Positions 55,693 to 63,397 of a DNA stretch of 64,000 nucleotides are shown in pieces. The notes under the pieces are model-generated. The model had not been told where the DNA came from. It saw only the letters and a list, made by a program, of their open reading frames with translations, and made no database searches. The number at the start of each line of letters is the position of its first letter. Positions within the stretch are counted from its first letter, which is position 1. Source of the stretch: Leptospira venezuelensis (GTDB taxonomy: Bacteria; Spirochaetota; Leptospiria; Leptospirales; Leptospiraceae); NCBI RefSeq assembly GCF_002150035.1, contig NZ_NETS01000006.1:186001-250000 (forward strand). Direction: 5' to 3'. The translations under genes were made by a program, and so were the position numbers.

Positions 55693-57348
55693 TTGAGGAA
55701 TTCTAAGCCGAAAAGGAAAATGGGAAAGGTGTTAAAAAAGATTCTTCCTGGGCAAACTGAGATCAGATTTAAAGCGGCAAAGCCGGCCAAACTTAACGGA
55801 CTGCCTGACTTTTTAGTATTTCATAAGGAAGAGGTGAGAACATTTCGCCAGGCCCTGGAAAACCCTGGGCTCTTCCGACATATCCTGATCACCGGTCCAG
55901 AGATTGAAGCAAACCTTCTACAATTCGGACAGTACCTCGAAGAGATTGTAAAAGACCAGCCAGTAGTAGCAGAACCAAATCCAACCTTATTATCCCTGGC
56001 AGGTTTTCCTTTTGAGAATAAATATAGACCAGGAAAAATTTCAGAAGCAAACGGTGGACTTTTACTTCTTCCTATCAAACCATTTGTAGAAGATCCGGAC
56101 CTTTATTATTTTCTGAAAGGTGTACTGCTTACCGGTAAAATAGATTTTCTTTCTCTTCCGGAAGGATCGGACTCTACAAATATCAATCGATTTCATCCAA
56201 GTATAGATTCCAGATTTAGACTCATCTTAGTGGGAGAAGAAACAGAAGTGGATTCTATCTCTCAGATCGACGCTGACTTTTACGGAAGTTTTGATTTTAA
56301 GATACATATGCCTTACGAGATCAGTCTTGAAAAATCCTGGCTTCCTGTTTTTTCAGGGCTGCTCAAATCTTGGGAGAAGCCTGGCTATCCTCCTTTGGAC
56401 CAAGCGGCCCTTGACTCTCTTCTGGAACTTGCACTTAGATGGAATGATAGCCAAACTAGACTCTCTCTTCATCTTTCGGAACTTCGCTCCTTTGTAAGAG
56501 AAGTATTAGCTTTTAATAATAAAGGAAAGAAGTCTGTAGGAAGAGCAGAGATAGAAGCTGGTCCTTCTCTCATCCAAAAAAGAACTGCAATCCACAAAAG
56601 AAAATATATAGAAAATATCAAAGAGGGCCTGATCTCAGTTCCTCTCAAAGGAAAAAAGACGGGGCGGATTAACGGGCTCTCGGTAATTTTATTACAATCT
56701 TCTCTTTTAGATTTTGGGCAAGTGAACCAAGTATCCGCCAGGGTTTCCTTGGGCTCGGGAAATCTGATCAATATAGAAAGGGAAGTTAATCTTTCAGGAA
56801 GCCTACACGACAAGGGAGTGTTTATCCTACAATCATATATAAAAGGAATGTTTTCTCATACTCAGTCCTTTGGTTTGGATGCTTCTATTCTATTTGAGCA
56901 AAATAGTTCCCCGATTGACGGGGATTCTGCCAGTTGTGCCGAACTTCTCGCTCTTCTTTCCGCGCTCTCTGGTTTAGAGATCCCCTGTAATATTGCGGTG
57001 ACTGGTGCTCTTTCCCAGTATGGGGATATCCTACCTGTGGGTTCTGTGAATACTAAGATCCAGGCCTGGTTCGATGTGATCCGTTTGACAGGCTCTCCCA
57101 GAGAGAAATATAAAATTTACATTCCTAAAGATAATATGAGAGATCTGAACCTTCCGAGAGAAATCCGAGAAAGTATGAAAAAGGGAAATTTCCAGATATT
57201 CTACTGTTCCCATGTAGAGGACCTGATTCCTGATATTTTTGGGGTCGCAGCAGGTAGGATCTCCAAATCAGGAAAATACCCAAATGGTTCCCTTTTTAGG
57301 ATTATCGAAGAGCGGATAGATCGCAAGAGGGACGGCGAAGAGGCCTAA
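55693..57348 (+). CDS. Lon-type protease with decayed ATPase domain
   Basis: 551 residues. The C-terminal S16 domain (about 335-540) has S412 in DGDSASCAE and K455 in VNTKIQAW, a 43-residue spacing equal to E. coli Lon S679-K722, so the protease site looks intact. The N-terminal domain (about 35-300) is LonB/AAA_32-like in order. Its P-loop region reads HILITGPEIEANLL with no GxxxxGK, and the Walker B region reads GGLLLLP. The start is TTG (55693); ATG nine codons on is an alternative. Probably a non-ATPase or scaffold-type protease, by inference. Confidence 0.75.
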   Translation: MRNSKPKRKMGKVLKKILPGQTEIRFKAAKPAKLNGLPDFLVFHKEEVRTFRQALENPGLFRHILITGPEIEANLLQFGQYLEEIVKDQPVVAEPNPTLLSLAGFPFENKYRPGKISEANGGLLLLPIKPFVEDPDLYYFLKGVLLTGKIDFLSLPEGSDSTNINRFHPSIDSRFRLILVGEETEVDSISQIDADFYGSFDFKIHMPYEISLEKSWLPVFSGLLKSWEKPGYPPLDQAALDSLLELALRWNDSQTRLSLHLSELRSFVREVLAFNNKGKKSVGRAEIEAGPSLIQKRTAIHKRKYIENIKEGLISVPLKGKKTGRINGLSVILLQSSLLDFGQVNQVSARVSLGSGNLINIEREVNLSGSLHDKGVFILQSYIKGMFSHTQSFGLDASILFEQNSSPIDGDSASCAELLALLSALSGLEIPCNIAVTGALSQYGDILPVGSVNTKIQAWFDVIRLTGSPREKYKIYIPKDNMRDLNLPREIRESMKKGNFQIFYCSHVEDLIPDIFGVAAGRISKSGKYPNGSLFRIIEERIDRKRDGEEA

Positions 57349-57435
57349 GTGCAAAAATTGCTGGTCGACCCTGATTTTTTCTCAGAAATCCTCTAATCAG
57401 TCTCCCCCGGAACGACCGATACTTTATGTACAGTC

Positions 57436-57666
57436 ATGAAACCTGGGGCAAACATCAATATTGAGTCCTCTCTTCTCGTAACCTTGGTTGCGGGTATGGG
57501 ATTCTTAGTAAGTTTGGGAATCGCACCAGTCAGGACCGGAGGCTTTCTAAGCGACGAACCGGTCTTAAGAGAACTTATCCCCAATCAATTTACCTGGGAA
57601 CCAAGCTCGGAACAAATCCGGGATCTGCCAGAGAGATTAGGAGAAACCGGACCTAGCCTGGTTTAA
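57436..57666 (+). CDS. Small hydrophobic-N-terminus protein (tentative)
   Basis: A 76-residue frame with a possible transmembrane segment (about 11-29) and a proline-rich acidic C-terminus. No recognisable family and no clear ribosome-binding site before the ATG. It sits in the gap between the Lon-type protease and ybaB. It could be a real small membrane protein or chance; codon use does not decide. Confidence 0.4.
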   Translation: MKPGANINIESSLLVTLVAGMGFLVSLGIAPVRTGGFLSDEPVLRELIPNQFTWEPSSEQIRDLPERLGETGPSLV

Positions 57667-57680
57667 TTTCTTGCTCCGCT

Positions 57681-57715
57681 TCCCGGTCTGAAAATCCTAT
57701 CAAGAAAGACCGGGA
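57681..57715 (+). promoter_or_regulatory. Hairpin covering the ybaB ribosome-binding site
   Basis: TCCCGGTCT and AGACCGGGA form a 9-base-pair stem with a 17-base loop. The 3-prime arm contains most of GGGAG (57712-57716), 6 bases before the ATG at 57723, so folding would hide the ribosome-binding site. No T-tract follows. Confidence 0.5.
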
Positions 57716-57722
57716 GTGTTCG

Positions 57723-58031
57723 ATGTTCGGCAAAAGTTTAGATAATCTAAAACAAATGAACCAGATGCGGGTTCGTATGAAAAAATTGGAGAAGGAGCTC
57801 GAAGCTCTAAGTTTCGAGGGCAAATCCAAGAACGAATTAGTAGTTTGCATTACTGATGGTAAACAAACCGTGCAAGAGATCCGTATCGAAGATTCTTTAC
57901 TTGCTAAAAATGATAAAAAACTACTTCAAAAAAGTATAAAGCAGGCTGTGAACCAATCCATGGAAGCTGCCCAAAAAGTTGCGGAAGAAAGAATGGGAGA
58001 ATTTAAATCTCTTCTTTCTGGAATGCCTTAA
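57723..58031 (+). CDS. ybaB: YbaB/EbfC nucleoid-associated protein
   Basis: 102-residue DNA-binding protein of the YbaB/EbfC family, a dimeric helix-strand fold. Residues 5-40 (KSLDNLKQMNQMRVRMKKLE) are the coiled N-terminus and ITDGKQTVQEIRI the beta sheet. A GGGAG site is 6 bases upstream, inside a hairpin. The usual dnaX and recR neighbours are not here. It ends 1 base before the convergent peptidase gene. Confidence 0.88.
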   Translation: MFGKSLDNLKQMNQMRVRMKKLEKELEALSFEGKSKNELVVCITDGKQTVQEIRIEDSLLAKNDKKLLQKSIKQAVNQSMEAAQKVAEERMGEFKSLLSGMP

Positions 58032-58032
58032 T

Positions 58033-59652
58033 CTATAGGCCTTTATATTCGCTAAAAATTTTCTGTTTCGTCCGATTCCGAGAGAGTTTAAAAAACTCGT
58101 GAGGGCAGATCGGACGAGAATCACTAGACTCTGGAAGGACAATTGCTTCCTCTCCTTCGTCGTCGCTTTCAGTAATTCCTAAAGATACCGAAATATCTCC
58201 AGTCCTTTTCATTTCTGTATTGATCTGCAGAGAATATAAGGCCCCATCTAGATTCTTTTTTAATAATACTAATCTTTCTATGGCGTTTGAATTAGAACGA
58301 TCTGTTTTTACAAATTGGATCTGACCAGGAGTTAATGTGCCTATTGGCGTAATCTCAGGAATCCTAAGTGGATCGTATAATTTTCTGAGAATATCTCCAT
58401 CTGTGCCCGCTGCAGGGAATGGGAAAGATTGAATTATTTTAGTGATATCTTGTAAAAACCCTGAAGCTCCGTTTGTATCTGTTCCGGATTGTGCAAACTC
58501 TGGAGAAACATCTCCTAACGATTGCCATAAGAATGCTGGATAAATTTTCATAAATATAGCAGAGCCATCTGTTCCGAGAGCATTTTTTACTTCTTGGGAA
58601 GAATTTAGATAACTATCTGCATTTGTTTTGAATAGATGGAATAATCCAGTTGCATCTGAGGCTCTATAACCTTTAGGTCCCTGGACTCCAGTCCTAAAGA
58701 ATGAATTTCTGGAGTCGGCATCGTTTCCAGAAATCATATATAAGTATTTCATAAAGGAGTAGGCGAATGCATAGTCCACTAGAGAGTTAAACTTAGCACT
58801 TCCAAATACACTATTCCCGTTCACGCCTCTAGAACAGGCGTTTGAATTCCTACCCCTATAACAATTGATCCTGCTGATCTGCGGAGAATAACCTGCGATA
58901 TCCGCTGCAACTTCGCTAGTCCCCTCATTGATCCAAGCTTCGTCTCTTCCTCCGCCTTGGCTCATTATCCTGGCTTCATACTGGAATCGGATTAAATGTT
59001 GGTATTCGTGTGCGAGGGTAGCTAAGAATGTGTCTGGCTTTCCTTGGGCAAGGTCGGAGTTACGAACTGCAACCAGCTCAACCCCATCCATATAGACAAT
59101 ATTTGAATAATTAGAACGGACCGAATAGTTAGAACTATCCGGGAAATAATCCACAGGATCAAAAAAGCCTGCTACAAAAGAAGAGCCAGTAGTGCTCCCA
59201 TCATGGATATCTGAAACAATAACTGCAACTTTTCCATCTCCATCTAAATCGTCGGAAAAGCCGAATGCTTCACCTAACTTAGGATAAATTTTAGTATCGA
59301 ATTCCTGAGAAATATTTTGGTAATCTAAAGCGGATTCTAAACCGCTAGTTGCGTAGATGTTTACATGAGATCCAGATGCTACCCTCGTTGTTCTCACACA
59401 GCTAGAACTGTTTTTTATAAGATTTCGAATCCAGAATGTATTATTGCCGCCGCAAGAACTAGATACTTTGGCTAATGAAAGTAGATCGTCTATACTAGGT
59501 TCTGTTTTGTCTTGCGTGCCTAGTGCATCGTTGCTGACCACGCAGTGAGAAAGAAAGAATATCAAAGAAACTGAAAATACACAGGTATATAAAGATCTGC
59601 CAATTGGCATATAAGGGAACTTCCAAAAACCGTCTCCGGTCGAAACCTTCAT
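58033..59652 (-). CDS. M30-like lipoprotein metallopeptidase
   Basis: Surface or periplasmic zinc peptidase. The signal peptide has lipobox FLSHC. The zinc motif HEYQH is at H215-H219, with INEGTSEVAAD 20 residues later providing the third ligand, a hyicolysin (M30)-like arrangement. DLDGDGKVAVIVSDI is typical of the family's N-terminal part. About 540 residues. ATG 59652 was chosen for AGGA 6 bases upstream; a TTG five codons upstream and an ATG 14 codons downstream also give the lipobox. Substrate unknown. Confidence 0.82.
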   Translation of the reverse strand: MKVSTGDGFWKFPYMPIGRSLYTCVFSVSLIFFLSHCVVSNDALGTQDKTEPSIDDLLSLAKVSSSCGGNNTFWIRNLIKNSSSCVRTTRVASGSHVNIYATSGLESALDYQNISQEFDTKIYPKLGEAFGFSDDLDGDGKVAVIVSDIHDGSTTGSSFVAGFFDPVDYFPDSSNYSVRSNYSNIVYMDGVELVAVRNSDLAQGKPDTFLATLAHEYQHLIRFQYEARIMSQGGGRDEAWINEGTSEVAADIAGYSPQISRINCYRGRNSNACSRGVNGNSVFGSAKFNSLVDYAFAYSFMKYLYMISGNDADSRNSFFRTGVQGPKGYRASDATGLFHLFKTNADSYLNSSQEVKNALGTDGSAIFMKIYPAFLWQSLGDVSPEFAQSGTDTNGASGFLQDITKIIQSFPFPAAGTDGDILRKLYDPLRIPEITPIGTLTPGQIQFVKTDRSNSNAIERLVLLKKNLDGALYSLQINTEMKRTGDISVSLGITESDDEGEEAIVLPESSDSRPICPHEFFKLSRNRTKQKIFSEYKGL

Positions 59653-59745
59653 GATCTTTCCTGCCAAAAAAGGAAACTAGCTTTACGCCTTGGTCCTTTT
59701 TGTTAAGGTCAATAATTATTCAGGGTCGAATGGGAGCAAGGATCA

Positions 59746-60531
59746 TTGGCTAAAGCGGTTCCGAAGATTTGGAAATTTTTTTCCAAAAAATTTCAATATA
59801 TCGTAATTTTTTCGTTAGGATATAATTGCGGATTTCGTCCTTCTCCCTTACAAAAAGATCTGATCCCAGGTCCACAGATCCCCGCATTTGATTCCATTCC
59901 AGAAAGCGGAGAATATTTTTCTGAGATCAAAAAAATCCCAACCGGGTTTTATATCCGACAAGTTTATCTCAATCATTCTAACAAAAAAGAAATGTTGATT
60001 AGTCAACTAACAGTGAGTGAATCTAAAAACTGGGAAGAGACAAGGTTCGAAGGAAAACTAAATTTAGATGAGTCTGGAAAATTTTTCAGATTTCGTCCCA
60101 AACTTTGTAGGATGTTCACGAGTAAAAATCCAGGAGATCGTTGGACTTTAACTAGAGCATACGAATGTGATCATTTCGAATTTCTAATATGGAAATCGGG
60201 TCCGGAAGATATTCGTTTAACCCCTGGTCCGGAAGGAGAAGAAGAGGGAGTCCTTCTTAAAAAATCTAAATCTTCCAATATTTCTCAAATTTCTGCGATT
60301 ATACTAAAGACAGATACTTCGATCACAAGTATTTGGGGGATACGTCTTTCGAGAGTTAGAAAGGGTGCTAAGGCCATATTAGAGAAACAAGATGGAAAAA
60401 AGACGGAATTGAATTCTTTAAAAACAGTGGAAACGACAGGGGAGATTAAAACCGAAAAGTCAAATTATGCGCAACCTGGAGATATGATCTTATACACAAA
60501 CCCTGGAGAAGCAAGACCTCTTGCATTATAG
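59746..60531 (+). CDS. Lipoprotein of unknown function
   Basis: 261 residues. The N-terminal signal ends in SLGYNC, a spirochaetal lipobox with asparagine before cysteine. The mature part is beta-rich with lysine/glutamate pairs; DRWTLTRAYECDHFEF suggests a lipocalin-like or beta-sandwich fold, but I assign no family. The start is TTG with AGGA 4 bases upstream. Convergent with the LRR lipoprotein, whose stop is 3 bases away. Confidence 0.65.
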   Translation: MAKAVPKIWKFFSKKFQYIVIFSLGYNCGFRPSPLQKDLIPGPQIPAFDSIPESGEYFSEIKKIPTGFYIRQVYLNHSNKKEMLISQLTVSESKNWEETRFEGKLNLDESGKFFRFRPKLCRMFTSKNPGDRWTLTRAYECDHFEFLIWKSGPEDIRLTPGPEGEEEGVLLKKSKSSNISQISAIILKTDTSITSIWGIRLSRVRKGAKAILEKQDGKKTELNSLKTVETTGEIKTEKSNYAQPGDMILYTNPGEARPLAL

Positions 60532-60533
60532 TC

Positions 60534-61238
60534 TTAGTCTAGTCCATTCTCTGAGCTTAAGATCTTACGTAAACCGGGCATAATCTTTACATAGGGTTGG
60601 ATCTTTCTAAAATCTGAAATTTCCTTTGCAGAAACGTCGGAACCATCCAGTTGTAAATGGATCAGGTTCGTAAGACCATATAAAGGACTTAAATCCTTTA
60701 CTTGGGTCCCACCTAGATACAATTCCATTAGTTTTGTACAATTTTCCAATGGCCTTAGATCTGTGATCTTAGTATGTTTAAGTTGTAAATGCCTAACACT
60801 ACAACCTGGTCCTAAGAATCCAAGGCTAGAAATTTTGGAATCAGTTAATTCTATTCTTGTGAGCCTGTTCCAATACAGATAACTTTTCAGATCTTTGTCT
60901 GATATTTCTTCATGGTTTAAAACTAAACTGTCCAATCTTGCAAAACGATTTAATGGTGAAAGGTCTTTTACGAAAGATCCAGATAAATGAATGTATCTGA
61001 GTTTAGGAAAGTCGGGTAAACCTTCCAATGATTTTATGTCTTTGGAATTTAGTTCAAGGACCTCTAATCCGGAGAATGGGATCAAGTCACTCCAAGCAAG
61101 ATTGTCTTCGAATCCCAGCCATCGAATTTCTTTAGGGTATTTGCCCAAGATCTCACCTTCAGAATTTCGTACTGAAATAAGATGATTCGATTGGGAACAA
61201 GTGAGTAAGAAGCAGAGGACTAGGAAAATTTTCCTCAT
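60534..61238 (-). CDS. Leucine-rich-repeat lipoprotein
   Basis: About 234 residues: signal with lipobox FLLTC, then about six leucine-rich repeats (for example LEVLELNSKDIKSLEGL, LRYIHLSGSFVKDLSPL, LMELYLGGTQVKDLSPL) of the bacterial LxxLxLxxTxIxDLSPL type. Such proteins usually bind other proteins on the surface. ATG 61238 has AGG 9 bases upstream; a TTG eight codons earlier would lengthen the n-region. Divergent from the Fur-family gene, with a near-perfect inverted repeat between. Confidence 0.85.
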   Translation of the reverse strand: MRKIFLVLCFLLTCSQSNHLISVRNSEGEILGKYPKEIRWLGFEDNLAWSDLIPFSGLEVLELNSKDIKSLEGLPDFPKLRYIHLSGSFVKDLSPLNRFARLDSLVLNHEEISDKDLKSYLYWNRLTRIELTDSKISSLGFLGPGCSVRHLQLKHTKITDLRPLENCTKLMELYLGGTQVKDLSPLYGLTNLIHLQLDGSDVSAKEISDFRKIQPYVKIMPGLRKILSSENGLD

Positions 61239-61281
61239 AAGATCGAACCTATTTGGATTCAATAAAGAAGAAAACTAAAAA

Positions 61282-61301
61282 TTTGAATTTTGAAATTCAA
61301 A
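61282..61301. promoter_or_regulatory. Inverted repeat, candidate operator
   Basis: TTTGAATT, a 4-base spacer and AATTCAAA form an 8-base perfect inverted repeat about 44 bases upstream of the LRR lipoprotein and 114 bases upstream of the Fur-family gene. It has A+T-rich dyad symmetry like Fur or PerR boxes but does not match their textbook consensus well. Confidence 0.4.
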
Positions 61302-61414
61302 AACACAATTCTTTAACCCGAATGTTTGAGTTCCGACAGCAGCTTCAAAAGTGGATTTATCGGGTTGACATATGCCTCCTTTTTGGAGCAAGATAAGATT
61401 CGAAGCCGATCCGA

Positions 61415-61813
61415 ATGGAAGAAGATAAAAAATCTGCCTCTCGAAACACCAAACAAAAGGGCGAGATCCTGAGAGTCATCCGTGACGCAAAAGGTCCTCT
61501 TTCGGTAAAGGAAATCCATGATATCTCTAAAAAGTCCATACAGAATATAGGAATCGCTACCGTTTACAGGTCCGTGAGTCATCTGTTGGAATCGGGTTCG
61601 ATCCATGAGATCCAGTTGCCTGGAGAATCTTCTCGTTTCGAGATCAGTCATCTAGACCACCATCACCATTTTCATTGTAAAGTTTGTGATCGGGTTTTCG
61701 ATGTGGAGATCTGTCCCTTTCCTATGGAGAATTTGCCTAAGGGATTTACATTAGATTCTCATGAAATTATTTTATACGGCGTTTGTTCCGAATGTAATAC
61801 CTCTTCCAAATGA
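61415..61813 (+). CDS. Fur/PerR-family metal-dependent repressor
   Basis: 132 residues. The winged helix (about 15-75; LSVKEIHDISK, NIGIATVYRSVSHL) is followed by a dimerisation domain with HHHHFHCKVC and CSEC, giving a structural zinc site and regulatory-site histidines. It acts as iron, manganese or peroxide sensor; which one needs the full metal-ligand comparison. The stop overlaps the next gene start by 4 bases (ATGA). Likely autoregulated if the upstream inverted repeat is its site (inference). Confidence 0.9.
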   Translation: MEEDKKSASRNTKQKGEILRVIRDAKGPLSVKEIHDISKKSIQNIGIATVYRSVSHLLESGSIHEIQLPGESSRFEISHLDHHHHFHCKVCDRVFDVEICPFPMENLPKGFTLDSHEIILYGVCSECNTSSK

Positions 61814-63396
61814 ACCAAAAAAAAATAAAATTTAAAATACTCTACCTAAGCATTCTATTTATCGCATTATTCTCCTTTATCGATCGGATCGTATTGGATA
61901 ATTTGCTTTTCGGATTTCCAAACGAACTAGAATGGGATACCTCCCCTTGGTTTAACTTCCTTGAAAAAAGGAGAAGGATCGAATTCTCAGAAAACGAAAA
62001 AGGTGCACTGATTGTTGGCAGCAGCGTAGCTCTTTATTCTTCCTTACCGGAAAGAATGAATGAAAAACTAAAGAAAGAGTCGATCCGTACGGAATTTTAT
62101 TCTCATCCTGCTTTCACACCTTCCGATTTTTATTTTTATAAGGAAGATATTGCCTCTAAAAAGCCTAAAGTTGTATTTTTTGTTTTAAATCCTGCGGATC
62201 TTCAATTGGATTTTTTAATCACTGAAAAGGAAAGCGAAGCAAGATTAGCTCAATATAAACAAAATCTTCTCTACCAAGAAAAATCCATTATTGATTTTCA
62301 GAATTTAGAATATTCTGAAAAAGCATTGGATGATGTTTCCGTAAAAACAAGGCACCAAAACAGGATGATCTATCCTGCCCAATATCTAAGAGAGAAATAT
62401 AAGGATATTCTGAAAGCGGGTAAATCCGCGATTTTATCTCTTCTCTCCAGATCTTTGTTCTTAGTTGTCAGATATCGTAGTTTCTTGTATGATCCAATAG
62501 ACGCTTGGGTCGAAAATCATCTCAGAAGCGGGAGATCCTACCATTATTATACAGGAATTATCCCGGAAGAAGGTATTTATCTACGAGGTTGGGCCAAACC
62601 TGAATTTTCAATCGATTGTGAATTAAAGAACGGAGTTTTTGAAGAGAGTGTATTTTTCCAAGAGAAGGGAACTACATTAAGAATTTGGGGAGAAGGTAAA
62701 CCGATCCTATTCGATAAAACTTTTACTAAATCTGGTTGGCATACGATTAAATTTAATGTTCCGGAAAAGTCAGCTATAACTAAACTCAGAATTGCCTCTG
62801 ACAAAAAGATTTCTTCTTTGCAAGTAGACTCCAGGATTTTCGGAACAGAAGAAATTTATGGGATCAGACTTTCTCAGAACTTCTGTAGAAATGAAATCAG
62901 AAAACATATCTCTTATATTCGGATTCCAGGAATAGACGATTCTAGACTTTCTAAAATGGATGAGGCTACTTATTCCAAAGATTATACGGAAAGAATTTAC
63001 GGATATAAAGGAGAAACTTCCAAAATGTCCAGGCTTGTCACTCTCAGAATGGCAAAGATCAAATTAGCATCTTCTCCTAAATTCTTTATATGGTCAGAAT
63101 TGGAATATCTGAAAAAAGGAATTGAGTATTTAGAGTCACAAGGCATCCAAGTGGTTCTAGTAAATTCTCCTGAAAACCCGATAGAAAGAGAAGTTTACGA
63201 ATCCAGTCCTTGGTACAAAGGATATATTTCTTATTTAGAAAACTTAGGAAAAGTTAAGTATACATTCAAAAACGCAGTCTCTGTTTTTTCAGATAAAAGA
63301 TCTTTTTTAGATCCCCACCATTTGACCTACCAAGCTTCCGAAAAATCCTCAGATCTGTATGCAGATTGGATTTTAGAAACATTAACAGAAAAGTAA
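61810..63396 (+). CDS. SGNH-like (DUF1574-type) exported protein 3
   Basis: 528 residues with an N-terminal membrane anchor (about 10-28). IVGSSVALYSS (SGNH serine block) near residue 62 and DPHHLTYQAS near the C-terminus (Asp-His pair) match the two SGNH-like proteins of the glycan locus. A middle beta-rich insert of about 120 residues (about 235-360) is extra. It overlaps the Fur-type gene by 4 bases, so it is translationally coupled to a regulator, and is followed 1 base later by a GT-C-like gene. Confidence 0.7.
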   Translation: MNQKKIKFKILYLSILFIALFSFIDRIVLDNLLFGFPNELEWDTSPWFNFLEKRRRIEFSENEKGALIVGSSVALYSSLPERMNEKLKKESIRTEFYSHPAFTPSDFYFYKEDIASKKPKVVFFVLNPADLQLDFLITEKESEARLAQYKQNLLYQEKSIIDFQNLEYSEKALDDVSVKTRHQNRMIYPAQYLREKYKDILKAGKSAILSLLSRSLFLVVRYRSFLYDPIDAWVENHLRSGRSYHYYTGIIPEEGIYLRGWAKPEFSIDCELKNGVFEESVFFQEKGTTLRIWGEGKPILFDKTFTKSGWHTIKFNVPEKSAITKLRIASDKKISSLQVDSRIFGTEEIYGIRLSQNFCRNEIRKHISYIRIPGIDDSRLSKMDEATYSKDYTERIYGYKGETSKMSRLVTLRMAKIKLASSPKFFIWSELEYLKKGIEYLESQGIQVVLVNSPENPIEREVYESSPWYKGYISYLENLGKVKYTFKNAVSVFSDKRSFLDPHHLTYQASEKSSDLYADWILETLTEK

Positions 63397-63397
63397 A

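Noticed and set aside
57349..57722. SRP RNA or tRNA beside ybaB
   Set aside because: No SRP-like tetraloop or purine-rich motif and no cloverleaf was found.
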